This document shows positions 32,401 through 38,257 of a stretch of 39,217 nucleotides of DNA, piece after piece. The position numbers were made by a program, and so were the translations under genes. Numbering within the stretch: the stretch's first letter is position 1; each line of letters starts with the position of its first letter. Below the pieces are notes generated by a model. It worked only from the letters and a program-made list of their open reading frames with translations, searched no databases and was not told where the DNA came from. Source of the DNA: a virus; IMG/VR virus record IMGVR_UViG_3300045115_000282, positions 1 to 39,217 of that record; one strand, 5' to 3'.

Positions 32401-32567
32401 AAGCGACGCGCACGATCATGGAAGCCACCGGCTATGTTACGGGCATGGTGCCAGGCCAGCTTGCGCAGTCGACGCAATTTCTTGTCGACGTCGGCTATGG
32501 CGAGCAGGACCCGCAGACGTTCACGGAATGGCTTGACGGCCTAAAAGACGGCAAGATCGAAGATTAA
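26457..32567 (+). CDS. Giant ejection protein with HExxH motif
   Basis: A 2036-residue protein, one of the largest possible in this phage class. It starts MIINDFLGPRAPKRR at an ATGA overlap. Visible parts: a Gly/Ala-rich segment around 215-260 (NLLMGVRSMPSTLFGIGLG), an HExxH zinc-protease-like motif, HETGH at 815-819 (STFLHETGHLWLEEL), and long helical stretches. Around 1600-1930 a C-terminal block (RFTTVMMQAAGYSNSLEFIGAEWG, MDRMVTIPTWIGAYNKAL) resembles large polyvalent protein domain LPD38. By place it is the gp16-like internal core protein that enters the host with the DNA. The protease motif suggests an additional enzymatic role. Confidence 0.85.
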   Translation: MIINDFLGPRAPKRRPDALEDEARRLADEDTGQNLTAGLLLSGPPDVIGQSNRLARSLGVPSPIVESDIPGFQRQKDIQNFVSTSLKFAGMSVWASEPRNAALAVDDSDNLGLLGSAWQGIKNIGSALKAGTYDMIGNAGDFTAGVIESEIAQTRANWADPNSDINRLGLGALDQKLSGPVLEMLEEYQRWNQREAKAFTSKADAAGPESSGFIVDNLLMGVRSMPSTLFGIGLGVATRSPGAASSFIAVPTAGAAYRQARDKGLDPGKSMDFAITQGGIEYLTERLPASQLIGDIAKKSPLGKKLLGQLLTEVPGEQAATFLQDMSEWATLNPEKTVGDFMRERPERAAQTLLATIGGVGGTVGAVTLIEKSAGAGKKLASRVNRSQQARDEAELLDAAAAAAVESKVRGRDPEAFKSLMDALAEESPNDKIYIPAEEVVAYMQSDSYDGSFDQWSEQAYEAEGLGGDVVIPISEALASLAGTKGWEATRESMRLSPGGISPKEAQTFDEAMADVIAEMEATDVAAPTGRDALFQSIADKLMNAGYTPTMAHTQAELLAQRYATRQERRGRHVAGDEFAGVEVRQILPEQVALAQKATGLDRVIDAMRRGVKGESLGPSLLEFIAKRGGIDDPGGDIASMGGETWHKGKPGTRKLIRKTDKRQGNILGTDGSRDTSPEMVLRAAINAGYFPELEGREITDADDAIDNRVLLEAIGAELSGAKRFAREVDTTLADGASELERLLRERGIDPAAATRKEIAAAVEAYAAEQESGQAFDQDEDGGPRGRIVFPESGFDGFNAVIELFKSRDLSTFLHETGHLWLEELRHDAADPDAAASVVADWAMVERWFAENGHPIVDGVIPVEAHEMWARGVEQYLMEGKAPVSSLARTFEAFKTWLTNIYRSVTRLNSPVTADIRGVMDRLIATDDEIAAAESQQAIDLMFEDADAAGMTIEEYSALQDLANSARQKANDALLAKVMAPIRARVTREHRERAAVVREEVTADVDSRAVFRAIKALRSTPMDSELIRERMGDDVIARLPPNVPPLVKSGGANPSDIAEMAGFGTAQEMVDALLAVEVSRKEMRESGDSRSVRAALIEQEVERIMNERYGDPFTDGTIEDEALALIHNDTAGEVMAAELRVLSRTTGRTPTPYRVAREWARNRVRSGIVNDVSSAAAIQRYQRAAAKAGRAAMDAAIAGDRNAAFRAKQQQMINNALVSEAKAAQDEIETALNRLSKVAKRRTSPSIDQDYLERAQGLLEQVELRPRSQVNLKRQALFEEWARAQEAEGVDVVVPASFAASIGTTHWSKLSVDELLGLDAAVRQIIHLGRLKQTLLDGAERRAFDELVGEAQDGMGGLPQKPPSDLFEPSWFDRLKSGIASADVALLKIETLVDWLDQGNSNGVFNRIVFKPIADAQDRENDMLADYQSRLSNIIGKLSKDDLRRWSEPVSTPQLRNRETGNAWKGTRSNLIAMALNVGNEGNRQRLVDGYGWTEAGVMDVLTRELTEADWQFVQDVWDMIDTLWPETAAMERRVNGVAPDKVDAIPVETPYGILRGGYYPAIYDSAKDYNAERNEQRAEDLFSAKYTRANTAASSTKERVERVERVERPILLSLGVINRHIGEVIHDITHREAVMQAHKFLNDPRIKRGIDETLGPEYRKAFTPWLKHVANQWANERAGNEGIGKFMSGLRSNTTVVGMGFRFTTVMMQAAGYSNSLEFIGAEWGAKGAAQFAAHPVETFDFVMEKSGEMRHRMDTLDRDIRSTIAKMAGQQNPLTAAKRFAFHGIGYMDRMVTIPTWIGAYNKALHEGMSEDQAVYYADKAIRSTQGSASAKDLAAVATGQGQWGQALKLMTLFYSYVSTVYQRQRALARDVRRAGAKDIPQLMARAWWLMVLPPLLSELLAGRGPEDDEDWGAWAFKNMLFQTVGAIPVIRDAARPLYDKLAGNRGFDYQMSPIQRSVQTVINAAGDIKSIATGEETTKATRTIMEATGYVTGMVPGQLAQSTQFLVDVGYGEQDPQTFTEWLDGLKDGKIED
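31257..31283 (+). repeat. 9-base tandem repeat coding Val-Glu-Arg
   Basis: Three copies of GTCGAGCG(G/C) in frame, giving (VER)3 at residues about 1601-1609, preceded by ERV. The length can vary by slippage without breaking the frame. Confidence 0.7.
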
Positions 32568-32602
32568 CCCTTTGCTGGGACAAGTCGTGTAGCAACGCCA
32601 TG

Positions 32603-32631
32603 TTGAAAAGGCGCTCTATGGCGAATATGCC
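32603..32631 (+). promoter_or_regulatory. Promoter candidate for lipoprotein gene
   Basis: TTGAAA (32603-32608), 17-base spacer, TATGCC (32626-32631), about 22 bases ahead of the lipoprotein ATG. A TGTAGC repeat also lies at 32589-32594. It fits an independently expressed cargo gene. Confidence 0.4.
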
Positions 32632-32849
32632 TTGCGACCAAGGGGAACGAATATGCGACTGTTTCTATTGATTGCGACACTTGCCCTGGCTGGCTGCGCA
32701 ACAACTGGCGCCAACGTCACCGGCAACGAGGTGGGCGTAACCGTCAACAATGTCTGGAATCGCAACGTAGCCTTCCCCAAGGCTGATGAGCATTGCCGCA
32801 AATATGGCAAGGTCGCAAAGCCGACCGATAGTGATGGCGAATATGCCTT
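32618..32849. repeat. 16-base direct repeat around lipoprotein gene
   Basis: ATGGCGAATATGCCTT occurs at 32618-32633 and again, exactly, at 32834-32849, 216 bases apart. The second copy lies inside the lipoprotein gene's 3' end and the first in its leader. Confidence 0.8.
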
Positions 32850-32880
32850 CACGTTCGAATGCGTAAAGCCCGGCACATGA
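32653..32880 (+). CDS. Small lipoprotein
   Basis: A 75-residue protein with a lipoprotein signal peptide (MRLFLLIATLALAGC, Cys15 after LALAG) and an AAGGGGA ribosome site. The mature part is short and contains two cysteines (DEHCRKYGKV, FTFECVKPGT) that could pair. Phage-encoded lipoproteins of this kind often change host surface properties or block superinfection, and are usually expressed during lysogeny. Function is inferred from location and signal only. Confidence 0.75.
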   Translation: MRLFLLIATLALAGCATTGANVTGNEVGVTVNNVWNRNVAFPKADEHCRKYGKVAKPTDSDGEYAFTFECVKPGT

Positions 32881-33050
32881 CAGCCGATCGGTCGCAATGG
32901 CTAGTGGTGTTTTTTGTCCTGCTCACCGCCATACCGTTGCAGGCGGGGATCATGTGGGCTCGCCCATCTACCGATTGGTTGGACTGGTTCCTGCTGGCAC
33001 TGCTGATCGTTTTGGGCTGGGCACATATCGGAACTAAAGCCCCAGAATAG
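32877..33050 (+). CDS. Small two-span membrane protein
   Basis: A 57-residue protein, ATGA-coupled to the lipoprotein gene. Two hydrophobic stretches (QWLVVFFVLLTAIPLQAGIMWA and DWFLLALLIVLGWAHI) are separated by an acidic turn. The pair lipoprotein plus membrane protein suggests a moron-like unit acting in the envelope. It could instead be an early-acting holin, but lysis genes lie further downstream. Confidence 0.65.
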   Translation: MTADRSQWLVVFFVLLTAIPLQAGIMWARPSTDWLDWFLLALLIVLGWAHIGTKAPE

Positions 33051-33063
33051 GACCATCGCGGGG

Positions 33064-33103
33064 CGGCGCTTTTTTTGAGCGCCGATACCCTACGGCTTAC
33101 CTC
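33064..33103 (+). promoter_or_regulatory. Hairpin plus late promoter-like element, copy 4
   Basis: GGCGCT-N7-AGCGCC with seven T residues in the loop could end the moron transcript. It overlaps TTGAGC (33075-33080), a 17-base spacer and TACCTC (33098-33103). This copy shares TTTTGAGCGCCGATA and the 17-base spacing with copies 2 and 3, but its -10 differs. It precedes the tailspike gene by 17 bases. Confidence 0.45.
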
Positions 33104-33120
33104 ATTGCCGAGGTGAGCCG

Positions 33121-35463
33121 ATGCCAGTATCCAACGAAAGCTACATTTCCGGTCCGTATTTTCCGAACGGGTCGACCGTGGGCTTCCGCTTCGACTTCAA
33201 GGCCGCTTCGGCCGCCGAAGTGGTTGCGGTGGATGGCGACGGCGTTCTCATTCCGAAAGCGCTCTATAACGTCACCCTGGACAGCGACGAAGGGGGGATG
33301 CTGACGTTCGGAACGGCGCCTGATGCTTCGGATTATCCGCAGCTCTACGTGATGAGCGATCCCGACCTCACGCAGCCTTCAAATTTCGACAACACCGGTC
33401 CTTCTTACAACCCCGCTGCCCTGACCCGCGCGCTCGATCGCGCTGGCGTTCGCGACCTTAAATTGAAGCGGCAGATTGATCGAGCTGTCATGATGCCCTT
33501 CGGCGAAACTGGCGGCGTGCTTCCGAAAATGGCGGACCGCGTCGGCGCCTTCCTTTCGTGGAACGCCGATGGTGAGGCGATTGCGAGCGCGGGCACTGGC
33601 AACGATGCGGCGTTCCGAGCCGATGCGGCGTCATCGGACCCGGCCAAGGGTGTCGCGCTTTTCAATTACCTCGGCCGGAGCCAGGCGAAGCGCAACAAGG
33701 ACGTGCCGTCGCTGTTCGATCAGGTGCCGGCCGGGCAGCATAACGCGATCCTCAACGATACTTCGGATTACGACGCGACCTCGGACTGGGCGATCATGCT
33801 GGCGCAGGTCAATGGCACCGGCCTCACCCTGACCGTTCCGGGGAAGGGCTACCGTGTGCAGCAGGTGGAGTTCCAGGGCTCGGACTATCAGGTAAATTCG
33901 CGGGGCGTATGGCTACGGCAGGTCGACGGTATGTCGGGCGACCATCCCATCGCGATCATCGGCGCCGACGCGCATCGCATCCGGCTCGGGGATTTCCGGC
34001 TCAAGGGAAATATCGACACTGATTCGGGCGAATTTTCGCACGGCATGGTCGCCGCGTCGAGCAAGGACGTTGTGGTCGGCCACCTCTATGGCGAGGACAT
34101 TCGCGGCGACCTCCTATACCTCTATGCCCGGGACAGCAGCGAGGCTGAGATCACCCGCGGCTTCAGGTCCGGCATCATTCGCGGGAACAATATTCATCGC
34201 TGCATCGTCGCCGCGATCGGCGGCGACTTCGACATTCAGGGTATCTGTCAGGCCGGGCCTGTCGGGTATCGCGATTTCGACGCGGAGCCCAACCCGGAAG
34301 CCGCTTATCAGCCGCCGCGCGGTCGCGTGGGATGGCTCTACGGCTCGATCGTGCAATGCACGTCGGCGAATGAAGCCAATCTAACGAACAACGAGAGCAT
34401 CGAGTTCGGCTGGATGGATCTCGACGGGTCGAGAATTGAAAACTCATCGTCGCCCTACCCTGGCGGCGCGGGAGTCAACGCCATTGCGCTCGCGATCAAC
34501 CGCACGGATCACTTCAAGGTCGGGCACCTGAGGCTGCGGAATTACAACAGCTATCCCGTGTCTCTCTTCGACCGCTGGCAGACTATTGAGATCGGCAAGC
34601 TGGACTTTGCAAATTGCGGAGCAGGTGAAGCGTCGTTGCGCGCTATCATCGTCCAGCAGGGCGGCCCGACGCCCGATGGCGCCCTTCTCAAGATTGGGCA
34701 CATCAAGGGCACTCTCGCCAGCCCGCTCCACTGGGTTCTCCGCGCAACCCATACCCCGCTGCCCGTCGAGATTGGAAAGTGGGACGTGAAAGGCGGTATG
34801 CCGGGCGTAAGCCTGACCGGCAAGATCGGCTACGGAAAGGTCGCTTGCGGCTGGCCCGTTGGCGAGATCATCATGAACGGCTGGAAAAAGGCCCGTTGCG
34901 GTATCGAGTTCACCGAAACCAATTCGATGAGCTGCACTGGCGCGATTTCTGGCACGACGCTGACGGTGTCGGCCGTCGCGAGCGGCGCGCTCGGCGTCGG
35001 CCAGGTCATCACGGGCACGGGCGTAACGGCCGGGACCAAGATCACCGCCCTCGGCACCGGGACGGGCGGGGCCGGCACTTATACGGTATCGCCGAGCCAG
35101 ACGGTCGCATCCACGACGCTCACCCATGGGGGCGCTTACGGCTTTTATGACTGCGACGATGTGACGTTCGATTCCGCCTCCGGCGTGTTCGGGGCGGGGC
35201 TGGACTATACCGGCCTGTCGTCGAACATCGTCTTCATCAACAGCCCGTTTCAGGGAATGCCGGGTTCTGGCGTCAACCTCTACAACTGCACCGGCTTCTA
35301 CATGAACGGAGTGAAGGTGCTCGGGGCGCCGGGCGCTGCCATTGCGGATGCAGTGGTCGCCGCAGGCGCGACGCCCACAAAGGCTGAGTTTGACGCCCTC
35401 GTGGCGAAATTCAATGCGCATCTTGCGCGAGCACGCGCAGGCACCCCGACGATCGTGCCATGA
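33121..35463 (+). CDS. Tailspike / tail fibre protein
   Basis: A 780-residue receptor-binding protein. The N-terminal 110 residues ([39 protein letters not shown], then [17 protein letters not shown]) resemble the virion-attachment domain of T7-like and other phage tail fibres and tailspikes. The middle ([27 protein letters not shown]) has the rung-like pattern of a right-handed beta-helix. Residues about 603-669 hold a Gly/Thr-rich module, [20 protein letters not shown] and [21 protein letters not shown], found scattered in many unrelated phage tail proteins. The C-terminus is a short helix ([15 protein letters not shown]) likely for trimerisation. It follows a late promoter-like element. 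Confidence 0.85.
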   Translation: MPVSNESYISGPYFPNGSTVGFRFDFKAASAAEVVAVDGDGVLIPKALYNVTLDSDEGGMLTFGTAPDASDYPQLYVMSDPDLTQPSNFDNTGPSYNPAALTRALDRAGVRDLKLKRQIDRAVMMPFGETGGVLPKMADRVGAFLSWNADGEAIASAGTGNDAAFRADAASSDPAKGVALFNYLGRSQAKRNKDVPSLFDQVPAGQHNAILNDTSDYDATSDWAIMLAQVNGTGLTLTVPGKGYRVQQVEFQGSDYQVNSRGVWLRQVDGMSGDHPIAIIGADAHRIRLGDFRLKGNIDTDSGEFSHGMVAASSKDVVVGHLYGEDIRGDLLYLYARDSSEAEITRGFRSGIIRGNNIHRCIVAAIGGDFDIQGICQAGPVGYRDFDAEPNPEAAYQPPRGRVGWLYGSIVQCTSANEANLTNNESIEFGWMDLDGSRIENSSSPYPGGAGVNAIALAINRTDHFKVGHLRLRNYNSYPVSLFDRWQTIEIGKLDFANCGAGEASLRAIIVQQGGPTPDGALLKIGHIKGTLASPLHWVLRATHTPLPVEIGKWDVKGGMPGVSLTGKIGYGKVACGWPVGEIIMNGWKKARCGIEFTETNSMSCTGAISGTTLTVSAVASGALGVGQVITGTGVTAGTKITALGTGTGGAGTYTVSPSQTVASTTLTHGGAYGFYDCDDVTFDSASGVFGAGLDYTGLSSNIVFINSPFQGMPGSGVNLYNCTGFYMNGVKVLGAPGAAIADAVVAAGATPTKAEFDALVAKFNAHLARARAGTPTIVP

Positions 35464-35825
35464 CCGACTTCGCCAACGCCGAGACGGTCCGCGCCATCGT
35501 CGAGCCCACCGCCAAGGCCGCGGCGTCTGCGGCGATCAGGGACTTTGTGAGCCAGCATCCCCATTTCGCTCCGCCGCCGAAGGCCGAAATCCCGGCGCCG
35601 CTAAAATGGGCAGGCATCATCGCCGCAGCGGTGATGACGCTTTCCGTGACTGGCATGGCGGCGTGGATGGTCACCACCCTCAACGAGCTGCAGTTGACGG
35701 TGCGCGAGATCAGCACGCGACTGCAGACCGATACGACGGTCAAGCGGCTCGACGCGGTGGAAGAAGCCAATGCGAAGCAGGCCGAGCGCATCACTGCCCT
35801 CGAACAAGGAAAGGTCCGGAGATGA
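35460..35825 (+). CDS. Single-span membrane protein of lysis cassette
   Basis: A 121-residue protein coupled by ATGA to both neighbours. One transmembrane segment (residues about 49-73, [22 protein letters not shown]) is followed by a coiled-coil helix ([35 protein letters not shown]). It resembles phage membrane-coiled-coil proteins placed between tail genes and endolysin. It could assist holin function. No precise family. Confidence 0.7.
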   Translation: MTDFANAETVRAIVEPTAKAAASAAIRDFVSQHPHFAPPPKAEIPAPLKWAGIIAAAVMTLSVTGMAAWMVTTLNELQLTVREISTRLQTDTTVKRLDAVEEANAKQAERITALEQGKVRR

Positions 35826-36430
35826 CGATTATCAGCGATGATGCGTTCGTGCGCCTGTTTCAGGAGCGTGCCGGGATCGAGCCCGTAGACGGATGGGCGG
35901 GCAAAGACACGCTTGCCATGCTCGACCAGCTTTTGCCGCCGAAGCCATCGACCGATCATAATGCGGCGGCTGGCGAAATCCCCGAAAGCTATTGGCCGAT
36001 GCTGTCGAAGATCGAGAGCGGCGATCGTCCGTATATCAAGGCGCCGACCTCGAGCGCGTCGGGCCTGTACCAGTTCATCCGGGGGACGTGGATCGGCGAG
36101 GGCGGGAGCTGGGGCAGCAATTCGGCGCTGGCGTTCGGCGGGTTGCGGCCGAGTGCGGAAGAGCAACTCGCCCGCGCCAAAACCTTCACCGCCAAGAATG
36201 CCGCATATCTGCGCAAGAAGGGCATCCCGATCAACCGCGCGTCACTCTATGCCGCCCACTTCCTGGGGCCGCTAACCGCGGTGCAAGTCATCGGCGCGGA
36301 GGTTGACATGCGCGCCGATTATATCGCGGGCGCCGCAGCGACGAACGCGAACCCCACGATCCTCCGCGGCAAGACCGTCGGTCAGTTCCTGACCTGGCTG
36401 AACAAGAAAACGGGGGACTGGGCGCGATGA
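35822..36430 (+). CDS. Endolysin, transglycosylase type
   Basis: A 202-residue protein. An N-terminal segment (residues 6-40, DDAFVRLFQERAGIEPVDGWAGKDTLAMLDQLL) looks like a peptidoglycan-binding or substrate-sensing domain. The catalytic domain starts at about 55: E65 in LSKIESGDRPYIKAP, then SSASGLYQFIRGTW. This is the pattern of lytic transglycosylases used as phage endolysins and tail hydrolases. It has no signal peptide, so it depends on a holin. It is coupled by ATGA to the holin-like gene. Confidence 0.85.
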   Translation: MTIISDDAFVRLFQERAGIEPVDGWAGKDTLAMLDQLLPPKPSTDHNAAAGEIPESYWPMLSKIESGDRPYIKAPTSSASGLYQFIRGTWIGEGGSWGSNSALAFGGLRPSAEEQLARAKTFTAKNAAYLRKKGIPINRASLYAAHFLGPLTAVQVIGAEVDMRADYIAGAAATNANPTILRGKTVGQFLTWLNKKTGDWAR

Positions 36431-36864
36431 GCTGGATGCGCGCCTTCTCCCATTGGCTCGGGACGCCGTTCCGCGCCGTGGGCAACTTCCTGCGCGCGCT
36501 GGTCAATCTCTCCCGCCAGCAGATTCGCGCGATCTTCTCGCTCGCCATGCTGCTCGGCATCATCGCCCTGTCGTTCCAAAATATGCTGCTGCTCTATTGG
36601 GTCTTCTCGTTCCTCAAGGGCGCCGCGCCCGGTTCGCTGTTCGGGCAGATGGCCCTATCGCAACAGTTTTGGAACAACGCCATTGCGGCCGGGTTCGCGG
36701 CGATCGTCGCGCTCGTCGTCTGGGGCGCGGACTATCTGAAGGCGAAATACGGCGGCGTCGAGCTTGAGGCGGGCGACGGCAAGCTGAAGGTCGACGCGAC
36801 CCCGCCGCCGGCTGATCCTCCGCCTCCATCGCCCGAGCCGGTCGAGGGCGAGGTTCCGCAATGA
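36427..36864 (+). CDS. Holin-like membrane protein
   Basis: A 145-residue protein with two membrane segments (residues about 35-60, FSLAMLLGIIALSFQNMLLLYWVF; and about 82-103, FWNNAIAAGFAAIVALVVWG), a basic N-terminus and a Pro/Glu-rich tail (PPPADPPPPSPEP). It sits right after the endolysin gene. The topology with two spans and a charged end fits a holin or antiholin. It is coupled to a tiny membrane gene downstream. Confidence 0.7.
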   Translation: MSWMRAFSHWLGTPFRAVGNFLRALVNLSRQQIRAIFSLAMLLGIIALSFQNMLLLYWVFSFLKGAAPGSLFGQMALSQQFWNNAIAAGFAAIVALVVWGADYLKAKYGGVELEAGDGKLKVDATPPPADPPPPSPEPVEGEVPQ

Positions 36865-36998
36865 TCTCGGCCCTCGCCCTGCACCTGATGGACAAGTGGG
36901 CCTTAGACCCGATGCCCGCCTATGCGGCGGCGTGGGCGGTCATCCTATGCGTCGCCGGACTGCTGTTCGGTCTCGCCAATCTCATTTTCGGAGGCTGA
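36861..36998 (+). CDS. Very small membrane protein of lysis cassette
   Basis: A 45-residue frame whose ATG overlaps the previous stop (ATGA), starting MISALALHLMDKWALDPMPAY with one long hydrophobic segment (AWAVILCVAGLLFGLANLIF). It ends one base before the Rz-like ATG, with a GGAGG ribosome site for Rz inside its end. It may be a pinholin or antiholin, by position only. Confidence 0.6.
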   Translation: MISALALHLMDKWALDPMPAYAAAWAVILCVAGLLFGLANLIFGG

Positions 36999-36999
36999 C

Positions 37000-37443
37000 A
37001 TGGCCCTGCCCTTAATCCCGCTGCTCGGTCCGCTTCTTGTCAAGGGCCTCGCTAAATCCCTGCCCGCGCGCCTCGCCGAGAAATGGGCGCCGCGGATCGG
37101 CAAGCTCATAGCCCTTGCGATCGCTGCCGGGCTGCTCTGGCTCGCGATCAACGCTGCGATCGGCGCGATCCGCGAGGACGCGCGCAACGACCTTCTCGCC
37201 GACCAGGCTGAACAGCGCCGCCTCGCCCTCGAAGCCCAGCGCAAGCGCGAAGCGGACGCGGCGGCCGCTCGCGATGCCGACCTTGCCGCCGGTGCGAAAA
37301 CCGACGCCGACCAGGAAAAGGAAATCACCGATGCAACGAAAGACCTTCCTGATTCTCGCCCTACTGCCCGCCAGCGTGCTCGCGTCTGCGTCGAGCTGCA
37401 ACAGCAAGATAAAGCCGCAGGTCGCGCTCCGCGTCCCTGCTGA
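37000..37443 (+). CDS. i-spanin (Rz-like)
   Basis: A 147-residue protein. The N-terminus holds two hydrophobic stretches, ending with a membrane span (residues about 36-58, LIALAIAAGLLWLAINAAIG). A long Ala/Glu/Lys coiled coil follows (QAEQRRLALEAQRKREADAAAARDADLAAG). This is the inner-membrane spanin topology. An out-of-frame gene for an o-spanin begins within it at 37331, the classical Rz/Rz1 nested arrangement. Together they fuse inner and outer membranes at the final lysis step. Confidence 0.75.
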   Translation: MALPLIPLLGPLLVKGLAKSLPARLAEKWAPRIGKLIALAIAAGLLWLAINAAIGAIREDARNDLLADQAEQRRLALEAQRKREADAAAARDADLAAGAKTDADQEKEITDATKDLPDSRPTARQRARVCVELQQQDKAAGRAPRPC

Positions 37444-37642
37444 CACCTTCGACCGCGCCGACCGGCCCGAGATGACCGCTGAGGCGCTCGACAGCGCCGA
37501 GGCGGGCGAGAAGGTGCAGGATGCCCGCGACGCGTGGGGCAAGGCCATCGCGCGCCAGCTCGACGCCGCGTGCCGCCTGCTGCGCGACAGCGGCGTGAAG
37601 GGGCTCAATCCGTGCCGTTCGGCCAAAGCCGAATGGGAATAG
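37331..37642 (+). CDS. o-spanin (Rz1-like), nested
   Basis: A 103-residue protein starting MQRKTFLILALLPASVLASASSC in the +1 frame relative to the Rz gene. The signal peptide leads to Cys23 (SASSC), an imperfect lipobox. The mature part is unusually long for Rz1 (about 80 residues; ADTFDRADRPEMTAEALDS) and extends 199 bases past the Rz stop. Nested Rz1 genes are found in many phages. Its embedded position is the best evidence. Confidence 0.7.
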   Translation: MQRKTFLILALLPASVLASASSCNSKIKPQVALRVPADTFDRADRPEMTAEALDSAEAGEKVQDARDAWGKAIARQLDAACRLLRDSGVKGLNPCRSAKAEWE

Positions 37643-37788
37643 GGATTCCTCTTTCGTCTCCGCTCTGTTATACGGCTTTCGCAATACTCTACGTCGTCAT
37701 TGGCGGCGATAATTTTGGATTTGATCGGGGAGTAACCCGGCCCTGCGCTTCGGACTGACATCGACGCAGTGCTTGCCCCGATTAGAAG

Positions 37789-37817
37789 GCCCGGTGTTGG
37801 TAGCGCCGGGCTTTCCT
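37789..37817 (+). terminator. Terminator after lysis genes
   Basis: GCCCGGTG (37789-37796) pairs with CGCCGGGC (37804-37811) around a 7-base loop, followed by TTTCCTC. It lies 146 bases after the Rz1-like stop. It could end late transcription or be a stem of the structured region. Confidence 0.55.
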
Positions 37818-38167
37818 CTGACCCGCGAAGGTGCAACCTAATGGGTGCGGGCTGGGCCGTCAGGTGACGCGGAGTGCGGACGAAAGCCAGAATGCATCAC
37901 AAGGCGGCGAGTAAGGACAGGGAGTTCCCGGTCGGCTCGCCGCCTTCTCTGCCCCCGTGCGATCAAGGGGTGCCAGCCCAGGGACGGGTTCCGCGAATGC
38001 GGGGGTGAGTGGCTCGCGAGGGGTTTGGCCCTGAGGAGTAGCGCCTGCGGGCGCTATTTCTTTGACTGGCGGGCGCGACCAAAATTCCGAATGGGAATTA
38101 TGCCCGACGCCACGCCCTAAGGCCCCCGCTCTCAACTACAGGCGCCGACCAGCCGGGGAAGTGTCCG

Positions 38168-38257
38168 ATGGAATCGGACTGTTGGCAAGAGGAACAAGAA
38201 CCAAATCCGCAGGCTATTGGGGCTGCTCGGTCCTGTGACCGGCCGCTTCATTATTAG
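38168..38257 (+). CDS. Possible 29-residue peptide
   Basis: MESDCWQEEQEPNPQAIGAA and nine further residues, with GGGGAAG about seven bases upstream of the ATG. The stop overlaps the 3' end of the convergent XRE gene. It could be a real small peptide or an accidental frame in a structured RNA, since its start lies in the GTCCGA/TCGGAC hairpin. Confidence 0.25.
   Translation: MESDCWQEEQEPNPQAIGAARSCDRPLHY

Larger units (their letters stand above)
37690..38257 (+). ncRNA. Candidate structured RNA region, unassigned family
   Basis: This region, about 570 bases, has no convincing long gene but many inverted repeats: ATCGGGG/CCCCGAT (37724-37782) enclosing CTGCG/CGCAG, a terminator-like stem, CCCGC/GCGGG (37822-37851) enclosing AGGT/ACCT, an 11-base perfect stem AAGGCGGCGAG/CTCGCCGCCTT (37901-37946), TAGCGCC/GGCGCTA (38039-38056), AATTCC/GGAATT (38083-38099) and GTCCGA/TCGGAC (38163-38179). 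Density and length exceed ordinary intergenic DNA in this phage. A -10-like GATAAT lies at 37708-37713. Possibilities include HEARO/omega-like, GOLLD-like or an unknown phage RNA; none is demonstrated. Confidence 0.4.

Noticed and set aside
33121-38257. Diversity-generating retroelement near the tailspike, as in BPP-1
   Set aside because: No reverse transcriptase frame and no template/variable repeat pair are visible around the tailspike.
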